Assembly: GCF_017487405.1 (NCBI RefSeq)
Contig: NZ_CP062222.1
Coordinates: forward strand, 3,333,001 to 3,397,000
From: Brevundimonas goettingensis
GTDB lineage: Bacteria > Pseudomonadota > Alphaproteobacteria > Caulobacterales > Caulobacteraceae
Length of the DNA: 64,000 nt
Direction of reading: 5' to 3'
The notes below the pieces were generated by a model, which worked only from the letters and a program-made list of their open reading frames with translations, searched no databases and was not told the origin of the DNA. Of the stretch, positions 52,566-62,219 are shown one piece after another (within the stretch, counting starts at the first letter, position 1; each line of letters begins with the position of its first letter). Position numbers and translations under genes: made by a program.

Positions 52566-54167
52566 ATGAGCCTGGCTCGCAATACGATCGTCCAGTCCAC
52601 CCTGACGCTGGGGAGCCGCGTCCTGGGCTTCACCCGCGACCTGGCCCTGTCGGCCCGGTTCGGCCAGGGGCCGATGATGGACGCCTGGGCCACGGCGATC
52701 ATGCTGCCCAATCTGTTCCGCCGGCTGTTCGCCGAGGGCGCCTTCGCCCAGGCCTTCGTGCCCATCTACGGCGGTGTCCGCGCCGCCGAGGGCGAGGAGG
52801 CCGCGGCGGTGACGGCCTCGGAGGCCCTGAGCTTCATGTTCGCGGTGGTCACCGGCTTCTGCATCGTCATGCAGATCGCCATGCCGTGGATCATCCCGCT
52901 GCTGATGTCGGCCTGGAAGCACGACGCCGGGGTCATGTCGGTGGCGATCACCGCGACCCAGCTGGCCATGCCCTATCTGGCCTGTATGACCATCGCGTCC
53001 CTGCTGTCGGGCGTGCTCAACACAGGCGGAAAATTCGCCCTGTCGGCCGGGGTGCCGGTCGCGCTGAACGTCTGCACCCTGTTCCCGCTTCTGGCCCCGA
53101 CCTTCATCCCCTCGATGAGTCAGCCGGACACGCTTCTGGCCGTCAGCGCGGCGGTGACCGTCTCGGGCCTCGTCCAGGCGGGCCTGCTGTGGTGGGGCGT
53201 GCGGCGTCTGGGCGTGCGCCTGAAGATCTCCCTGCCGAAGCTGACCGCCAGCGTGAAGAAGACCCTGGCCCTGGCCATTCCCGGCGCCATGGCCGGCGGC
53301 GCCCTGCAGCTGAACTCCGTGGTCAGCCAGGTCCTGACCGGCTCGGACGCCGGCGCCCGTTCGGTGCTCTACAACGCCGACCGCCTGTACCAGCTGCCGC
53401 TCGGCCTCGTCGGGGTCGCCATCGGCCTGGCCCTGGTCCCGCGCCTGACCAGGGCCTTCGTCCAGGGCGACCACGAGGGCGGGCAGAAGACCCTGGACGA
53501 CGGCATCAACCTGGCCATGGCCTTCACCCTGCCGGCCGCCGTCGCCCTGTTCGTCATCCCCTATTTCATCATCGATTCGACGGTGACCCGCGGGGCCTTC
53601 ACCCATCAGGACGCGGCCCGCACCGCGGACACCCTGCGCCAGTTCGGCTGGGGCGTGCCCGCCTTCGTCCTCGCCAAGGTCCTGACCCCGCCCTTCTTCG
53701 CCCGGATGGACACCCGGCGACCGATGATCTTCGCGGTGACCTCGGTGGTGATCACCGTGGTGCTGGGCGCGAGCCTGTTCTTCTGGTTCTCGCACATCGG
53801 CGTCGACGGCGTGCTGGGTCTGGCCATCGCCACCAGCGTCTCGGCCTGGATCAACGTCGCCCTGCTGTGGGGCACACTGATCCGCGAGAAGGCCTGGACT
53901 CCTTCGGCCGGCTTCGTCTCGCGCATCTCGCGCGTGCTGGCGGCCAGCGGCGTCATGGCGGCGCTCCTGCTGGCGGCGGGGATCTTCTATCCCGAGCTCA
54001 GCAAGCTGTTCCTCGCCAAGGAGATCGCGGTTCTGATCGTCTGCGGGGCCGGAGCCGTGGTCTACGGCGCCTGTCTGTTCCTGTTCCGCGCGGTCACCCC
54101 CGCCGAACTCAAGGCGGTCCTGCGTCGTGAGCCGGGCGCCTCGGTGCAAGGCGGCGGGCTGGACTAG
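52566..54167 (+). CDS. murJ: Lipid II flippase MurJ (MviN)
   Basis: Moves lipid II across the inner membrane for peptidoglycan synthesis; 533 residues from the ATG at 52566. The start SLARNTIVQSTLTLGSRVLG and the FRRLFAEGAFAQAFVP loop are MurJ signatures, as are the fourteen hydrophobic segments. AIPGAMAGGALQLNSVVSQV contains the central cavity helix; Arg and Asp residues in GFTRDLALSARFG and FVQGDHEGG are conserved positions. It follows glnD by 43 bases and is probably co-transcribed with it. A hairpin after the stop may terminate the transcript. Confidence 0.95.
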   Translation: MSLARNTIVQSTLTLGSRVLGFTRDLALSARFGQGPMMDAWATAIMLPNLFRRLFAEGAFAQAFVPIYGGVRAAEGEEAAAVTASEALSFMFAVVTGFCIVMQIAMPWIIPLLMSAWKHDAGVMSVAITATQLAMPYLACMTIASLLSGVLNTGGKFALSAGVPVALNVCTLFPLLAPTFIPSMSQPDTLLAVSAAVTVSGLVQAGLLWWGVRRLGVRLKISLPKLTASVKKTLALAIPGAMAGGALQLNSVVSQVLTGSDAGARSVLYNADRLYQLPLGLVGVAIGLALVPRLTRAFVQGDHEGGQKTLDDGINLAMAFTLPAAVALFVIPYFIIDSTVTRGAFTHQDAARTADTLRQFGWGVPAFVLAKVLTPPFFARMDTRRPMIFAVTSVVITVVLGASLFFWFSHIGVDGVLGLAIATSVSAWINVALLWGTLIREKAWTPSAGFVSRISRVLAASGVMAALLLAAGIFYPELSKLFLAKEIAVLIVCGAGAVVYGACLFLFRAVTPAELKAVLRREPGASVQGGGLD

Positions 54168-54468
54168 CGGACTCTCCGGACCCGAAAACAGGGTCCGAAG
54201 AGTCCGGAGAGTTCGCATCGGCCGGATGAGCCTTTGAGGCGGGCGAAGAGCCGGACATGGCAAAGACCGTTGAGGCCATAGGCTACCACGGCGCCCGACT
54301 ATGCCTGGTCGAGGGGCCCGGATTTCCGGAGAGTTCCGACGATACAATCGGTTGAGACCGGCTCACCCGTGCAATCCCCGCGCCCGGCCGACGGTTTCTG
54401 ATCTGAGGGTTCGCTCCAGGCGACCGGCGATCTTGCCCTCAGGCGCTTGCTAGGGCATCTGCGAGCCC
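54168..54468. other. Intergenic region between murJ and trpS
   Basis: It opens with a nested hairpin (listed separately) and contains a third copy of the TTCCGGAGAG stretch near 54325. A 32-codon ATG frame (54257-54355, MAKTVEAIGYHGARLCLVEG) has no good ribosome site or recognisable product, so I do not call it a gene. A CTGAGGG/CCCTCAG pair (54403 and 54436) lies ahead of trpS. Confidence 0.5.
54172..54211. terminator. Nested hairpin after murJ
   Basis: CTCTCCGGAC at 54172-54181 pairs with GTCCGGAGAG at 54202-54211, and GGACCC with GGGTCC inside (loop GAAAACA). No T-run follows, so it is a hairpin of probable terminator or RNA-stability role. Confidence 0.5.
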
Positions 54469-55524
54469 ATGTCCGACGCTGCGCCCGCCTCCCCCGCCCC
54501 CACCTCCAACTACGCCGGTCCGCGACGGGTGCTTTCGGGCATCCAGGCCTCGGGCGCGCTTCATCTGGGCAACTATCTCGGCGCCCTGAAACGCTTCACC
54601 CAGCTGCAGGATCAGGGCGCGCCCTGCTTCCTGTTCGTCGCCGATCTGCACGCCATCACCGTCTGGCAGGATCCGGCCCTGCTGACCGCCCAGACGCGCG
54701 AGATCGCCGCCGCCTATCTGGCCTCCGGCCTCGATCCGGCGAAGTCGGTCATCTTCCCGCAATCGGCCGTGCGCGCCCATGCGGAACTGGCCTGGGTCTT
54801 CAACTGCGTCGCCCGCCTCGGCTGGCTGGACCGGATGACCCAGTTCAAGGAGAAGTCGGGCAAGCACAAGGAACGCTCGAGCGTCGGCCTCTACACCTAT
54901 CCGGTGCTGCAGGCGGCCGACATCCTGCTCTACAAGGCCACCGAGGTGCCGACCGGCGAGGACCAGAAGCAGCATCTGGAACTGACCCGCGACATCGCCG
55001 CCAAGTTCAACAACGACTTCGGCGTGCCCGACTTCTTCCCCCTGCCCGAACCCCTGACCCAGGGTCCGGCGCCGCGCGTCATGAGCCTGCGTGACGGCTC
55101 GGCCAAGATGTCCAAGTCGGACCCGTCGGACCAGTCGCGCATCAATCTGACCGACGACGCCGACGCCATCGCCGGCAAGATCCGCAAGTCCAAGACCGAC
55201 ATGGGCGTCATGCCCGAGGTCGGCGAGGCGCTGGACGACCGGCCCGAGGTCAGGAACCTGATCTCCATCTATGCGGCCCTGTCCGACCAGTCGAAGGACG
55301 CGGTCACCGCCGAGTTCGCCGGCCAGGGCTTCGGCGCCTTCAAGCCGCGCCTCGCCGACCTCGCCGTCAGCGCCATGGCCCCGATCACCGCCGAGATGCG
55401 CCGCCTGATGGCCGACACCGCCGAGATCGACCGCGTCCTCAAGGACGGCGCCGAACGCGCCGCCGCCATCGCCGATCCGGTAGTGGATGAGGTCAAGACA
55501 ATCGTGGGCTTCTGGCGGGCCTGA
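54469..55524 (+). CDS. trpS: Tryptophanyl-tRNA synthetase
   Basis: Charges tRNA-Trp; 351 residues, a class I enzyme. The HIGH-like motif is in [13 protein letters not shown] (His32 to Asn35) and the KMSKS motif is intact (Lys213 in [12 protein letters not shown]). The tryptophan and ATP contacts ([23 protein letters not shown]) are recognisable. An Ala/Pro-rich start of about 15 residues precedes the core. The gene has its own leader and no clear leader peptide rich in Trp codons. Confidence 0.97.
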   Translation: MSDAAPASPAPTSNYAGPRRVLSGIQASGALHLGNYLGALKRFTQLQDQGAPCFLFVADLHAITVWQDPALLTAQTREIAAAYLASGLDPAKSVIFPQSAVRAHAELAWVFNCVARLGWLDRMTQFKEKSGKHKERSSVGLYTYPVLQAADILLYKATEVPTGEDQKQHLELTRDIAAKFNNDFGVPDFFPLPEPLTQGPAPRVMSLRDGSAKMSKSDPSDQSRINLTDDADAIAGKIRKSKTDMGVMPEVGEALDDRPEVRNLISIYAALSDQSKDAVTAEFAGQGFGAFKPRLADLAVSAMAPITAEMRRLMADTAEIDRVLKDGAERAAAIADPVVDEVKTIVGFWRA

Positions 55525-55554
55525 GCCTCGGCGGTTTTCGGACCCATCGCTGCA

Positions 55555-56295
55555 ATGACGGCTGACGGCGCAGCCATCCCGCACTACATCGCGTCCAACA
55601 TGACCCACCCGCTCGACCGCGCCGTCTGGAACGCCCTGACCACACGTCTCTCGTCCTTCACAACGAGGGATTCCGATGCGCGCGCCGTGCGGATCGATCC
55701 CGAGATCGGGGTCTTCGTTTCCGCCGCCGACGGCTCGCCGGAGAGCCGGGCGCGCCTGACCGAACTGGCCCGGCGTCATCCGGGCGCGAGCCTGGTCGAG
55801 CGCGCAGACGGGCCGATGGTCGATGTCCTGCCGGAAGGGATCGCCATTCGCGACCGCATCGCCCTGGTGCAGATGACGGCGACCGAACTCACCCCCTCAT
55901 CCGCCCCCGAGATCGCCTTCCAGACCCTGACCGAAGCCGATGCCCCGGCCATGCTCGCCCTGGCGACCCTGACCCGGCCCGGCCCCTTCCGGTCGAGGAC
56001 GCGCGAACTCGGCCCGTTCGTCGGGATCAAACAGGACGGCGAACTGATCGCCATGGCCGGACGGCGGCTGCGGGTCGGCGGCTTCACCGAACTGAGCGGG
56101 GTCTGCACCCATCCGGATCATCGCGGCCGGGGTTATGCGGCGGCCCTGTCCCGGGTGGTGGTGGGCGAGATCCACGCCACGGGCGAGGCGGCCTTCCTGC
56201 ACGCCTTCGCCGACCATGACGCGACCATCGCCTTCTATCGCACCCTGGGCTTCGAAATTCGCGCGCCGATGACCTATACGATTCTGGAAAGCTGA
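55555..56295 (+). CDS. GNAT-family N-acetyltransferase (FR47-like)
   Basis: A 246-residue acetyltransferase. The acetyl-CoA loop is in SGVCTHPDHRGRGYAAALSR (residues about 183-202), and the C-terminal FYRTLGFEIR is the usual last strand-helix. The N-terminal part (about 1-95) is a degenerate half-domain, as in FR47 proteins. The acceptor substrate is unknown. It starts 30 bases after trpS, overlapping no other gene, and the OsmC gene follows 15 bases later, so the two may share a transcript. Confidence 0.82.
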   Translation: MTADGAAIPHYIASNMTHPLDRAVWNALTTRLSSFTTRDSDARAVRIDPEIGVFVSAADGSPESRARLTELARRHPGASLVERADGPMVDVLPEGIAIRDRIALVQMTATELTPSSAPEIAFQTLTEADAPAMLALATLTRPGPFRSRTRELGPFVGIKQDGELIAMAGRRLRVGGFTELSGVCTHPDHRGRGYAAALSRVVVGEIHATGEAAFLHAFADHDATIAFYRTLGFEIRAPMTYTILES

Positions 56296-56310
56296 GCGGG
56301 AAGGCAGGCC

Positions 56311-56775
56311 ATGAGCGCACACCACACCACCGTCGAATGGAAACGCGACGGCCAGGTCTTCATCGACAAGAAGTATTCGCGCGCCCACGTCTGGACCTTT
56401 GACGGCGGCGCCGTGGTCAAGGGCTCCTCGGCGCCCGAGAGCGTGCCGGTTCCGATGTCGGACATCACCGCCGTGGACCCGGAGGAGGCCATGGTCGCGT
56501 CCCTGTCCAGCTGCCACATGCTATGGTTCCTGGCCTTCGCCGCCGGCGACGGTTTCGTGGTTGACCGCTATGTCGACGAGGCCTCGGGCATGCTGGGCAA
56601 GGACGCGGGCGGCCATCGCTACATGAACCGGGTGACCCTGCGCCCCGTCACCACCTTCTTCGGGCCCGCCCCGACGCAGGCCGAGCTCGACGCCCTGCAC
56701 CACGCCGCCCACGAACACTGCGAGATGGCCCATTCGGTCCGGGCCGAGATCGTGGTCGAGGCGAAGATCGGCTGA
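56311..56775 (+). CDS. OsmC family peroxide reductase
   Basis: A 154-residue OsmC/Ohr-fold protein. The two redox cysteines are expected in the dimer interface: Cys70 in SLSSCHMLWFLAF and Cys140 near the end in HEHCEMAHSVRA. They reduce organic hydroperoxides with a dithiol donor. PVPMSDITAVDPEEAMVASL is the family core. It probably protects against organic peroxides; no OhrR-type regulator is adjacent. It ends 3 bases before the converging hydrolase gene. Confidence 0.88.
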   Translation: MSAHHTTVEWKRDGQVFIDKKYSRAHVWTFDGGAVVKGSSAPESVPVPMSDITAVDPEEAMVASLSSCHMLWFLAFAAGDGFVVDRYVDEASGMLGKDAGGHRYMNRVTLRPVTTFFGPAPTQAELDALHHAAHEHCEMAHSVRAEIVVEAKIG

Positions 56776-56778
56776 CGA

Positions 56779-57552
56779 TCAGGCGACGACCGGCGGGGCC
56801 GTGGCGGCGTCTTCCAGCAGAGCCCTGAACCGGCGGATGGCCTCGTCGGTCAGTTCGGGGTGGTAGCGCATCGGCGGAGCGGAAGTCGGTTCGTCGAAAC
56901 TGTGGGTGCCTTCGGCGATCCAGGTCTCGACCTCCGCGCCGCAGTTGCGGACCATCTCGTGCACCTTCTCGGCGTTGCGGACCGAGGTCAGGTGATCACC
57001 GCGGGCGATGACGGCGAGCGTCTTCGGACAGTGTCGCCAGGGCCGCATCCGGTTCAGGGCGGCGAAACCGATATAGGGATAGGCCAGATAGGCCGCCTTG
57101 ATCCCGTCCAGCGAGACCTCGCCCGGATCGGCGAGGCCGAGAGATTTCGGACGCCGGTCCGCACTCATCGCCTCCATGATGCCCCAGCCGCCGTGGCTCC
57201 AGCCGGCCAGGGCGATACGCGAGGCGTCGACGTCGGGCCGGGCCGAGACGCCGTGGATCGTCGCCAGAATGTCGCCCGCCCGCTCGTCGCCGCGTAGCAG
57301 CAGGCCCGTGCAGACCGTGGCCAGGGCGAAGGCCCGGCTGTAGCCGCGAGATCCGTAGGAATCGACGGTGAAGGCCCGCCATCCGGCCGCCTTCGCCGCC
57401 GCGGCGTATTTCGGCAGATGGTCGCGTAGGCCCCCGCAGCCGTGGAACAGCAGGACCGCCGGACGCGGTCGGTCGTCGTCCGGCCCGACCACCGTCGTGT
57501 GGGTCTCCAGTTTCGCCCAGCGCGCGCTCAAGGTGTCCATGAGCGTCACCAT
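56779..57552 (-). CDS. Dienelactone hydrolase family protein
   Basis: 257 residues from the ATG at 57550-57552. The fold has AVLLFHGCGGLRDHL for the oxyanion loop and the nucleophile in LAGWSHGGW (Ser about 123); Asp and His are likely in VIARGDHLTSV and EGTHSFDEP. The nucleophile is Ser, not the Cys of true dienelactone hydrolases, so it is a carboxylesterase-like member. No signal peptide. An in-frame TTG at 57561 is a weaker start; ATG 57540 is possible. Substrate unknown. It converges on the OsmC gene. Confidence 0.8.
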   Translation of the reverse strand: MVTLMDTLSARWAKLETHTTVVGPDDDRPRPAVLLFHGCGGLRDHLPKYAAAAKAAGWRAFTVDSYGSRGYSRAFALATVCTGLLLRGDERAGDILATIHGVSARPDVDASRIALAGWSHGGWGIMEAMSADRRPKSLGLADPGEVSLDGIKAAYLAYPYIGFAALNRMRPWRHCPKTLAVIARGDHLTSVRNAEKVHEMVRNCGAEVETWIAEGTHSFDEPTSAPPMRYHPELTDEAIRRFRALLEDAATAPPVVA

Positions 57553-57592
57553 AGCCGTCAAAGGGGTCTTGAGAAGGCCCGACCCTGACAGA

Positions 57593-58366
57593 TCATAGGC
57601 CGCGCAGGGCCGCGACGGCGTTGATGAGTCGCGTCAGGTCGGCCGGTGCGGACAGCCGGTGGTCGCCGCCTTCGACCAGATCGAGCAGGACGTCGCCGCC
57701 GGTCAGGACCTCCACCAAGGCGGTCGAATGCCGCCATGGCACGACATCGTCGGCACGGCCCTGAAGGATATGGACCGGCGTCGCGATTTGGATCGGCGAT
57801 CCCAGCAGCAGCCAGTCCTTCGCCTCCTCGAACATGGCGCGGGTCAGGACGTAGGAACCCAGCCCTTCCTCGACCACCACCGTCTCCCCGTCGCGCAGGA
57901 TGGCCTGACGCTCGTGATCGGCGAGACCGGGCCACATCAGGGTCTCGGTGAAGTCCTGCGCCGGATTGATGAGCACCAGACCCGCCACCGCCTCGGGCCG
58001 CGCCAGCGCCGCCAGCAGGGCGACCCAGCCCCCCATCGAGGAGCCGACGAGGATGGCCGGACCCTTCAGGCTGTCGATCAGGGCGACGGCGTCCTCGCGC
58101 CAGCGGCCGATGGTCGCCTGCCGCCAGTCGCCCGACGACTGGCCGTGCGCGAAATGGTCGTAGCGCAAAAAGGCCCAGCCGCGCTCGCGGGCGGCGGCGT
58201 CCAGCGCCAGGGCCTTGGTCCCCTCCATGTCCGAGCGGAACCCGCCGATCCAGACCACCGTAGGGCCTTCGCCGGAGATCTGTTTGTAGGCGAGGGTCTC
58301 CCCGTCCGGCCGGGCCAGATGCTGGAGGTCGTTGTCGTTGGTGTCAGTCTGGTCGATGGGGGTCAT
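57593..58366 (-). CDS. Alpha/beta hydrolase
   Basis: 257 residues from the ATG at 58364-58366; the frame further up is antisense to the glycosyltransferase. VVWIGGFRSDMEGTKALAL is the oxyanion-hole strand, the nucleophile is in LVGSSMGGWVALL (Ser about 109), Asp in ILQGRADDVVPW and His in VEGGDHRLSAP. The sequence is in the RutD/PHB depolymerase-like cytoplasmic esterase group. There is no signal peptide. It is divergent from the GT9 gene with 69 bases between starts, a natural shared promoter region. Confidence 0.85.
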   Translation of the reverse strand: MTPIDQTDTNDNDLQHLARPDGETLAYKQISGEGPTVVWIGGFRSDMEGTKALALDAAARERGWAFLRYDHFAHGQSSGDWRQATIGRWREDAVALIDSLKGPAILVGSSMGGWVALLAALARPEAVAGLVLINPAQDFTETLMWPGLADHERQAILRDGETVVVEEGLGSYVLTRAMFEEAKDWLLLGSPIQIATPVHILQGRADDVVPWRHSTALVEVLTGGDVLLDLVEGGDHRLSAPADLTRLINAVAALRGL

Positions 58367-58435
58367 GCGGCCTACTCTCGCGCAAACGGTCCGCACCTGA
58401 TAGCGAACGCCGACGAACGAAGCGAAGGTCAAAGC

Positions 58436-59395
58436 GTGCCGCCCGTCCAGTCCACCCCCAAAGTCCTCTTCGTCAGCTCCAACCGCATCGGCGACTGCGT
58501 CATCTCGTCGGGCGTGATCCGCGAGATCGAACGCCAGTTGCCCGGCGCGGCGATCACCGTCGCCTGCGGCCGCCCGCCCGCGCCCTTCTTCCGCTCCGCC
58601 CCGGGCGTCGAGCGGGTCATCGTCCTCGACAAGAAGAAGATGGCCGGACACTGGGTCGATCTGTGGAAACAGGTCTCGGGGACCCGCTGGGACCTGGTCG
58701 TCGACATCCGCGGCTCGGCGCTCAGCTGGCTGATCCCGGCGAAGCGGCGCGTGGTCTACAACCGCTCGTGGGAGACCGGCCTGCGCAAGGTCGAGATGGT
58801 GTCGCGGCTGATGGGCTCCGACACCCCGATCGATCCCGAGATCTTCCTCGATGACCGGGCTCGCACGGAAGCCGCCGCCGTCATCGACCCGCAACTGGCC
58901 GGCGGTACGGGACCGGGGCCGATCATTGCGCTGGCGCCGATCGCCCACCAGCCGGGCAAAAGCTGGCCCGCCGAGCGCTGGGGCCAGTTGGTCGAGAAGC
59001 TGAAGGCCGAGCCCCGCTTCGACGGCTGGCGCTTCATGCCCGTCGGCGGGCCCGGCGACCGGCCGCCCGCGACCCCGGCGCTGGAAGCCGCAGGATCGCG
59101 CGGCATCGATTTCGTCGGCAAGGGGGACATCCTGGCCTCGGCGGCGGCCATCGACCGCGCAGCCCTGTTCGTCGGCAACGATTCCGGCCTGATGCACGTC
59201 TCGGCGGCGCTGGGACGACCGACGCTCGGCCTGTTCGGTCCGACCGAATGGTGGCTCTACGGCCCCTGGGGCCCGCGCACCCGGATCGCGGCCTCCAATG
59301 AGACGCGCGGCCAGTTCTCGCCTATCGAGGACCTGACGGTCGATCACGTCTTCGAGGCGGTCGTGGCGCTCCACGACGCCTATATCGCCAGCTGA
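58436..59395 (+). CDS. Glycosyltransferase family 9 (heptosyltransferase-like)
   Basis: 319 residues from the GTG at 58436, which has GAAGG seven bases upstream. KVLFVSSNRIGDCVISSGVI matches the GT9 start, and the C-terminal FVGNDSGLMHVSAALGRPTLGLFGPT is the nucleotide-sugar site with the conserved Asp and Gly. The family adds heptose or similar sugars to lipopolysaccharide core. In Caulobacterales such enzymes are often single genes without a heptose pathway cluster nearby, so the sugar is not certain. Confidence 0.88.
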   Translation: MPPVQSTPKVLFVSSNRIGDCVISSGVIREIERQLPGAAITVACGRPPAPFFRSAPGVERVIVLDKKKMAGHWVDLWKQVSGTRWDLVVDIRGSALSWLIPAKRRVVYNRSWETGLRKVEMVSRLMGSDTPIDPEIFLDDRARTEAAAVIDPQLAGGTGPGPIIALAPIAHQPGKSWPAERWGQLVEKLKAEPRFDGWRFMPVGGPGDRPPATPALEAAGSRGIDFVGKGDILASAAAIDRAALFVGNDSGLMHVSAALGRPTLGLFGPTEWWLYGPWGPRTRIAASNETRGQFSPIEDLTVDHVFEAVVALHDAYIAS

Positions 59396-59550
59396 GCCGT
59401 TAACGGCTGATCAGCCTCGCCTTGATAAAACGGGCTTTCAGGCGCATATAGCGCGCCTCAGGGAACGCGGCGCCGAGCCGTGCGCTGACCCCTGCGAGCC
59501 TGCAAGACTTTCGTCCACACTGCTTTCGTCCACAAAAGGAAACGACGCTC

Positions 59551-60084
59551 ATTCGCCGTCCGATGCAAACGCCGCCCGTCAAGGATGGGCCGCCCATGAA
59601 CCAAGATATCCGCGCGCCGCGCGTTCTGCTCATCGATCAGAACGGCGAGAAGCAGGGCGTCATGCCGACGTCCGCCGCGCTGGAAGCCGCCGAAGAAGCG
59701 GGCATGGACCTGGTTCAGATCGTGTCCACCTCCGAACCGCCGGTGGCCAAGATCCTCGACTACGGCAAGTTCCGTTTCCAGGAGCAGAAGAAGAAGGCCG
59801 AGGCCCGCAAGCGCCAGAAGGTCGTCGAGCTGAAAGAGATCAAGCTCCGTCCCAACATCGACACCCACGACTATGAGGTGAAGGCCAAGGCCATGCACCG
59901 CTTCTTCGACGAGGGCGACAAGGTCAAGGTGACCCTGCGCTTCCGCGGTCGTGAAATGGCTCACCCGGAACTGGGCATGAAGCTGCTCAACAAGGTCCAG
60001 GAAGACTTCGACGAGATCGCAAAGGTCGAATACGCCCCGCGTATGGAAGGCCGCCAGATGATCATGATCCTGGCGCCGAAGTAG
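59551..60084 (+). CDS. infC: Translation initiation factor IF-3, probable ATT start
   Basis: Prevents premature 30S-50S joining and proofreads the start codon; 177 residues from ATT at 59551. The N-terminus from this codon reads (M)[14 protein letters not shown] and then [20 protein letters not shown], the form seen across alphaproteobacterial IF-3s that start (M)RRP. AAAAGGA at 59534-59540 is 10 bases upstream. Translating from the first ATG (59563) would lose this start. [28 protein letters not shown] and [16 protein letters not shown] mark the C-terminal domain. ATT starts in infC are known and allow autoregulation. A strong terminator follows. Confidence 0.92.
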   Translation: MRRPMQTPPVKDGPPMNQDIRAPRVLLIDQNGEKQGVMPTSAALEAAEEAGMDLVQIVSTSEPPVAKILDYGKFRFQEQKKKAEARKRQKVVELKEIKLRPNIDTHDYEVKAKAMHRFFDEGDKVKVTLRFRGREMAHPELGMKLLNKVQEDFDEIAKVEYAPRMEGRQMIMILAPK

Positions 60085-60110
60085 CGGCTCCCGGCATCGT
60101 CCGATCCTGA

Positions 60111-60139
60111 AACGCCCCGGCCTCGCGCCGGGGCGTTTT
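60111..60139 (+). terminator. Intrinsic terminator after infC
   Basis: AACGCCCCGG pairs with CCGGGGCGTT around a CCTCGCG loop, followed by TTCGTTT. Confidence 0.85.
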
Positions 60140-60212
60140 CGTTTGCGCCGGGATGCTTGCGCGCGTCCGGCCGACACGCAATGATTGCGCCGGGCTGAGC
60201 CTGGGGGATTGC

Positions 60213-62210
60213 GTGAAGTTGAGTGGAATCGGGGCCGCCGTGCTCCTGACGGGGCTTGTGGCCGCCGGGCCGTCGATGGCCCAAACGACAGGAGCCCAAA
60301 CAGGCACCAGCCTGGCCCCGCCGCCGCTTGCCGCCTACGGGGCCCTGCCGGCGCTGGAGATGGTGTCCCTGTCGCCGGACGGGACGCGGCTGGCGCGGAT
60401 CACGGTCATGGGCGAGGAACGCTCCATGGTCATCTCCGAGATCGCCACCGGCCGGTTGCTGGCCACCTCCACGGTCGGCGTCACCAAGGTCCGGAATCTG
60501 GAGTGGATCAACAACGATCGCCTGCTGGCCACCGTCAGCGTGGCCCAGTCCATCCCCGTCTTCAACATCCCGAAATCGGAATGGGCCCTCGGGCTGGTCT
60601 TCGACGTCCCCACCCGCACCTTCAAACAGATCCTGAACTCGACGCGGGGCGTGGCGCCCATGCTGGCCAGCGATCCGCAGATACGCACCTCGGCGCAGGG
60701 CGAGGGCATCTATGTCCGCGCCTTCTCGGTCACCGGATCCGGTCACGTCGATCTTCTGCGGGTCAATCCGGCCAACGCCTACGGCCAGCTCAGCGCGCCG
60801 ATGCTCTACACGACCGAGGATTTTGTCCTCGACGCCTCCGGGACGGTGATCGCCAAATCCTTCTATGACGACCGCCGCCGCTGGGCCCTACTGCTGCAGG
60901 ACGGCCGCGCCTCCACCTATACGACCCGCTGGCTGGTCGAGGCGCCGCTGGACGCCCCCGCCCTGCGGGGCATGGGAACCACCGAACGGTCGATCATCGT
61001 CGAGGCCCGGCGCGACGACCTGCCCGCCGATCCGCGCGATCCGGGCTCCAACCTGTTCCAGGTCGATGTCGACACCGCCGAATGGACCCGTCTTCCCTTC
61101 ACCCGCCAGCCTGAAAGCCTGATCCACCACCCGGTCACCGGCCTTCTGATCGGCGGAGCACGGATGAGCGACCAGGGCATGACCTATGAGTTCATCGACC
61201 CGGCGGCGGCGACGCGCTGGGCGGCGATCCTGCGGGCCTTCCCGGACAAGTCCCCCGTCCTGGTCTCCTGGAGCGACAATCTGCACCAGGTGCTGGTCCT
61301 GACCGGCGGCGACCGGAGCTCGGGTGTCTATCAACTGGTTGATTTCGACCGCCGCGCCGCCGACATCGTCGGCGAAGCCTATCCCACCATCGGCCCGGCC
61401 CAGGTCGGGGAGGTGCGGCCTGTGTCCTACAAGGCCGCCGATGGCCTCGAGATCCACGGCTATCTGACCCTGCCGCCGCAGGTCAGCGACCCCCGCGGCC
61501 TGCCGCTGGTGGTCCTGCCGCACGGCGGGCCCCAGGCCAATGACGACGGCGGGTTCTATTGGCTGGCCCAGGCCATCGCCTCGCGCGGCTATGCGGTGCT
61601 GCAGCCGAATTTCCGGGGCTCGACCGGCTATGGCCAGGCCTTTGTGGAGGCCGGCTACGGCGAATGGGGCCGCAAGATGCAGACCGACCTGTCCGACGGG
61701 GTGCGCTATCTTGCCGGCGAAGGCATCGTCGATCCCAGACGCGTCTGCATCGTCGGCGCCAGCTACGGCGGCTATGCGGCCCTCGCCGGCGCGACCCTCG
61801 ATCCCGACGTCTATCGCTGCGCCGTTTCGATCGCCGGAGTCTCGGACCTGCGCCGGATGGTCGGCTGGACGGCCCAGCAGGCCGGGCGCCGCGACACCGT
61901 CTCCGTCCGCTACTGGAACCGCTTCATGGGCGCCGACGGTCTGGGCGACCGATCCCTCGACGCCCGCTCCCCGTCCCGGCTCGCGGACAAGGTCACCATC
62001 CCCATCCTGCTGATCCACGGCCGAGACGACACCGTCGTGCCGATCGAACAGAGCCGGATGATGATCAACGCCATGCGCGAGGCCGGCAAACCCGGAGCCC
62101 GTCTGGTCGAGATGCCGGGCGAGGACCACTGGCTGTCCCGCGGCGGCACCCGTCTGGCGGCCCTCGAAGAGACGGTGGCCTTCCTCGAAGCCAACAATCC
62201 GGCGCACTGA
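60213..62210 (+). CDS. Secreted S9 family peptidase (DPP/acylaminoacyl-type)
   Basis: 665 residues from the GTG at 60213, which has GGGGGA upstream. VKLSGIGAAVLLTGLVAAGP is a signal peptide. The beta-propeller covers about residues 40-400, and the hydrolase domain has IVGASYGGYAAL (Ser517), Asp in HGRDDTVVPI and His in GEDHWLSRGG. This is the S9B/S9C type, which acts on N-blocked or dipeptidyl substrates, unlike the S9A pair at 15-20 kb. Together the window holds three S9 peptidases for extracytoplasmic peptide use. Confidence 0.9.
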   Translation: MKLSGIGAAVLLTGLVAAGPSMAQTTGAQTGTSLAPPPLAAYGALPALEMVSLSPDGTRLARITVMGEERSMVISEIATGRLLATSTVGVTKVRNLEWINNDRLLATVSVAQSIPVFNIPKSEWALGLVFDVPTRTFKQILNSTRGVAPMLASDPQIRTSAQGEGIYVRAFSVTGSGHVDLLRVNPANAYGQLSAPMLYTTEDFVLDASGTVIAKSFYDDRRRWALLLQDGRASTYTTRWLVEAPLDAPALRGMGTTERSIIVEARRDDLPADPRDPGSNLFQVDVDTAEWTRLPFTRQPESLIHHPVTGLLIGGARMSDQGMTYEFIDPAAATRWAAILRAFPDKSPVLVSWSDNLHQVLVLTGGDRSSGVYQLVDFDRRAADIVGEAYPTIGPAQVGEVRPVSYKAADGLEIHGYLTLPPQVSDPRGLPLVVLPHGGPQANDDGGFYWLAQAIASRGYAVLQPNFRGSTGYGQAFVEAGYGEWGRKMQTDLSDGVRYLAGEGIVDPRRVCIVGASYGGYAALAGATLDPDVYRCAVSIAGVSDLRRMVGWTAQQAGRRDTVSVRYWNRFMGADGLGDRSLDARSPSRLADKVTIPILLIHGRDDTVVPIEQSRMMINAMREAGKPGARLVEMPGEDHWLSRGGTRLAALEETVAFLEANNPAH

Positions 62211-62219
62211 AACCGGATC

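Noticed and set aside
49925..52765. The upstream 950 codons of the long minus-strand frame over glnD and murJ
   Set aside because: Only its last 191 codons (CAP) resemble a protein family; the rest is antisense to glnD.
54257..54355. A 32-codon ATG frame between murJ and trpS
   Set aside because: No good ribosome site or similarity; too short to support.
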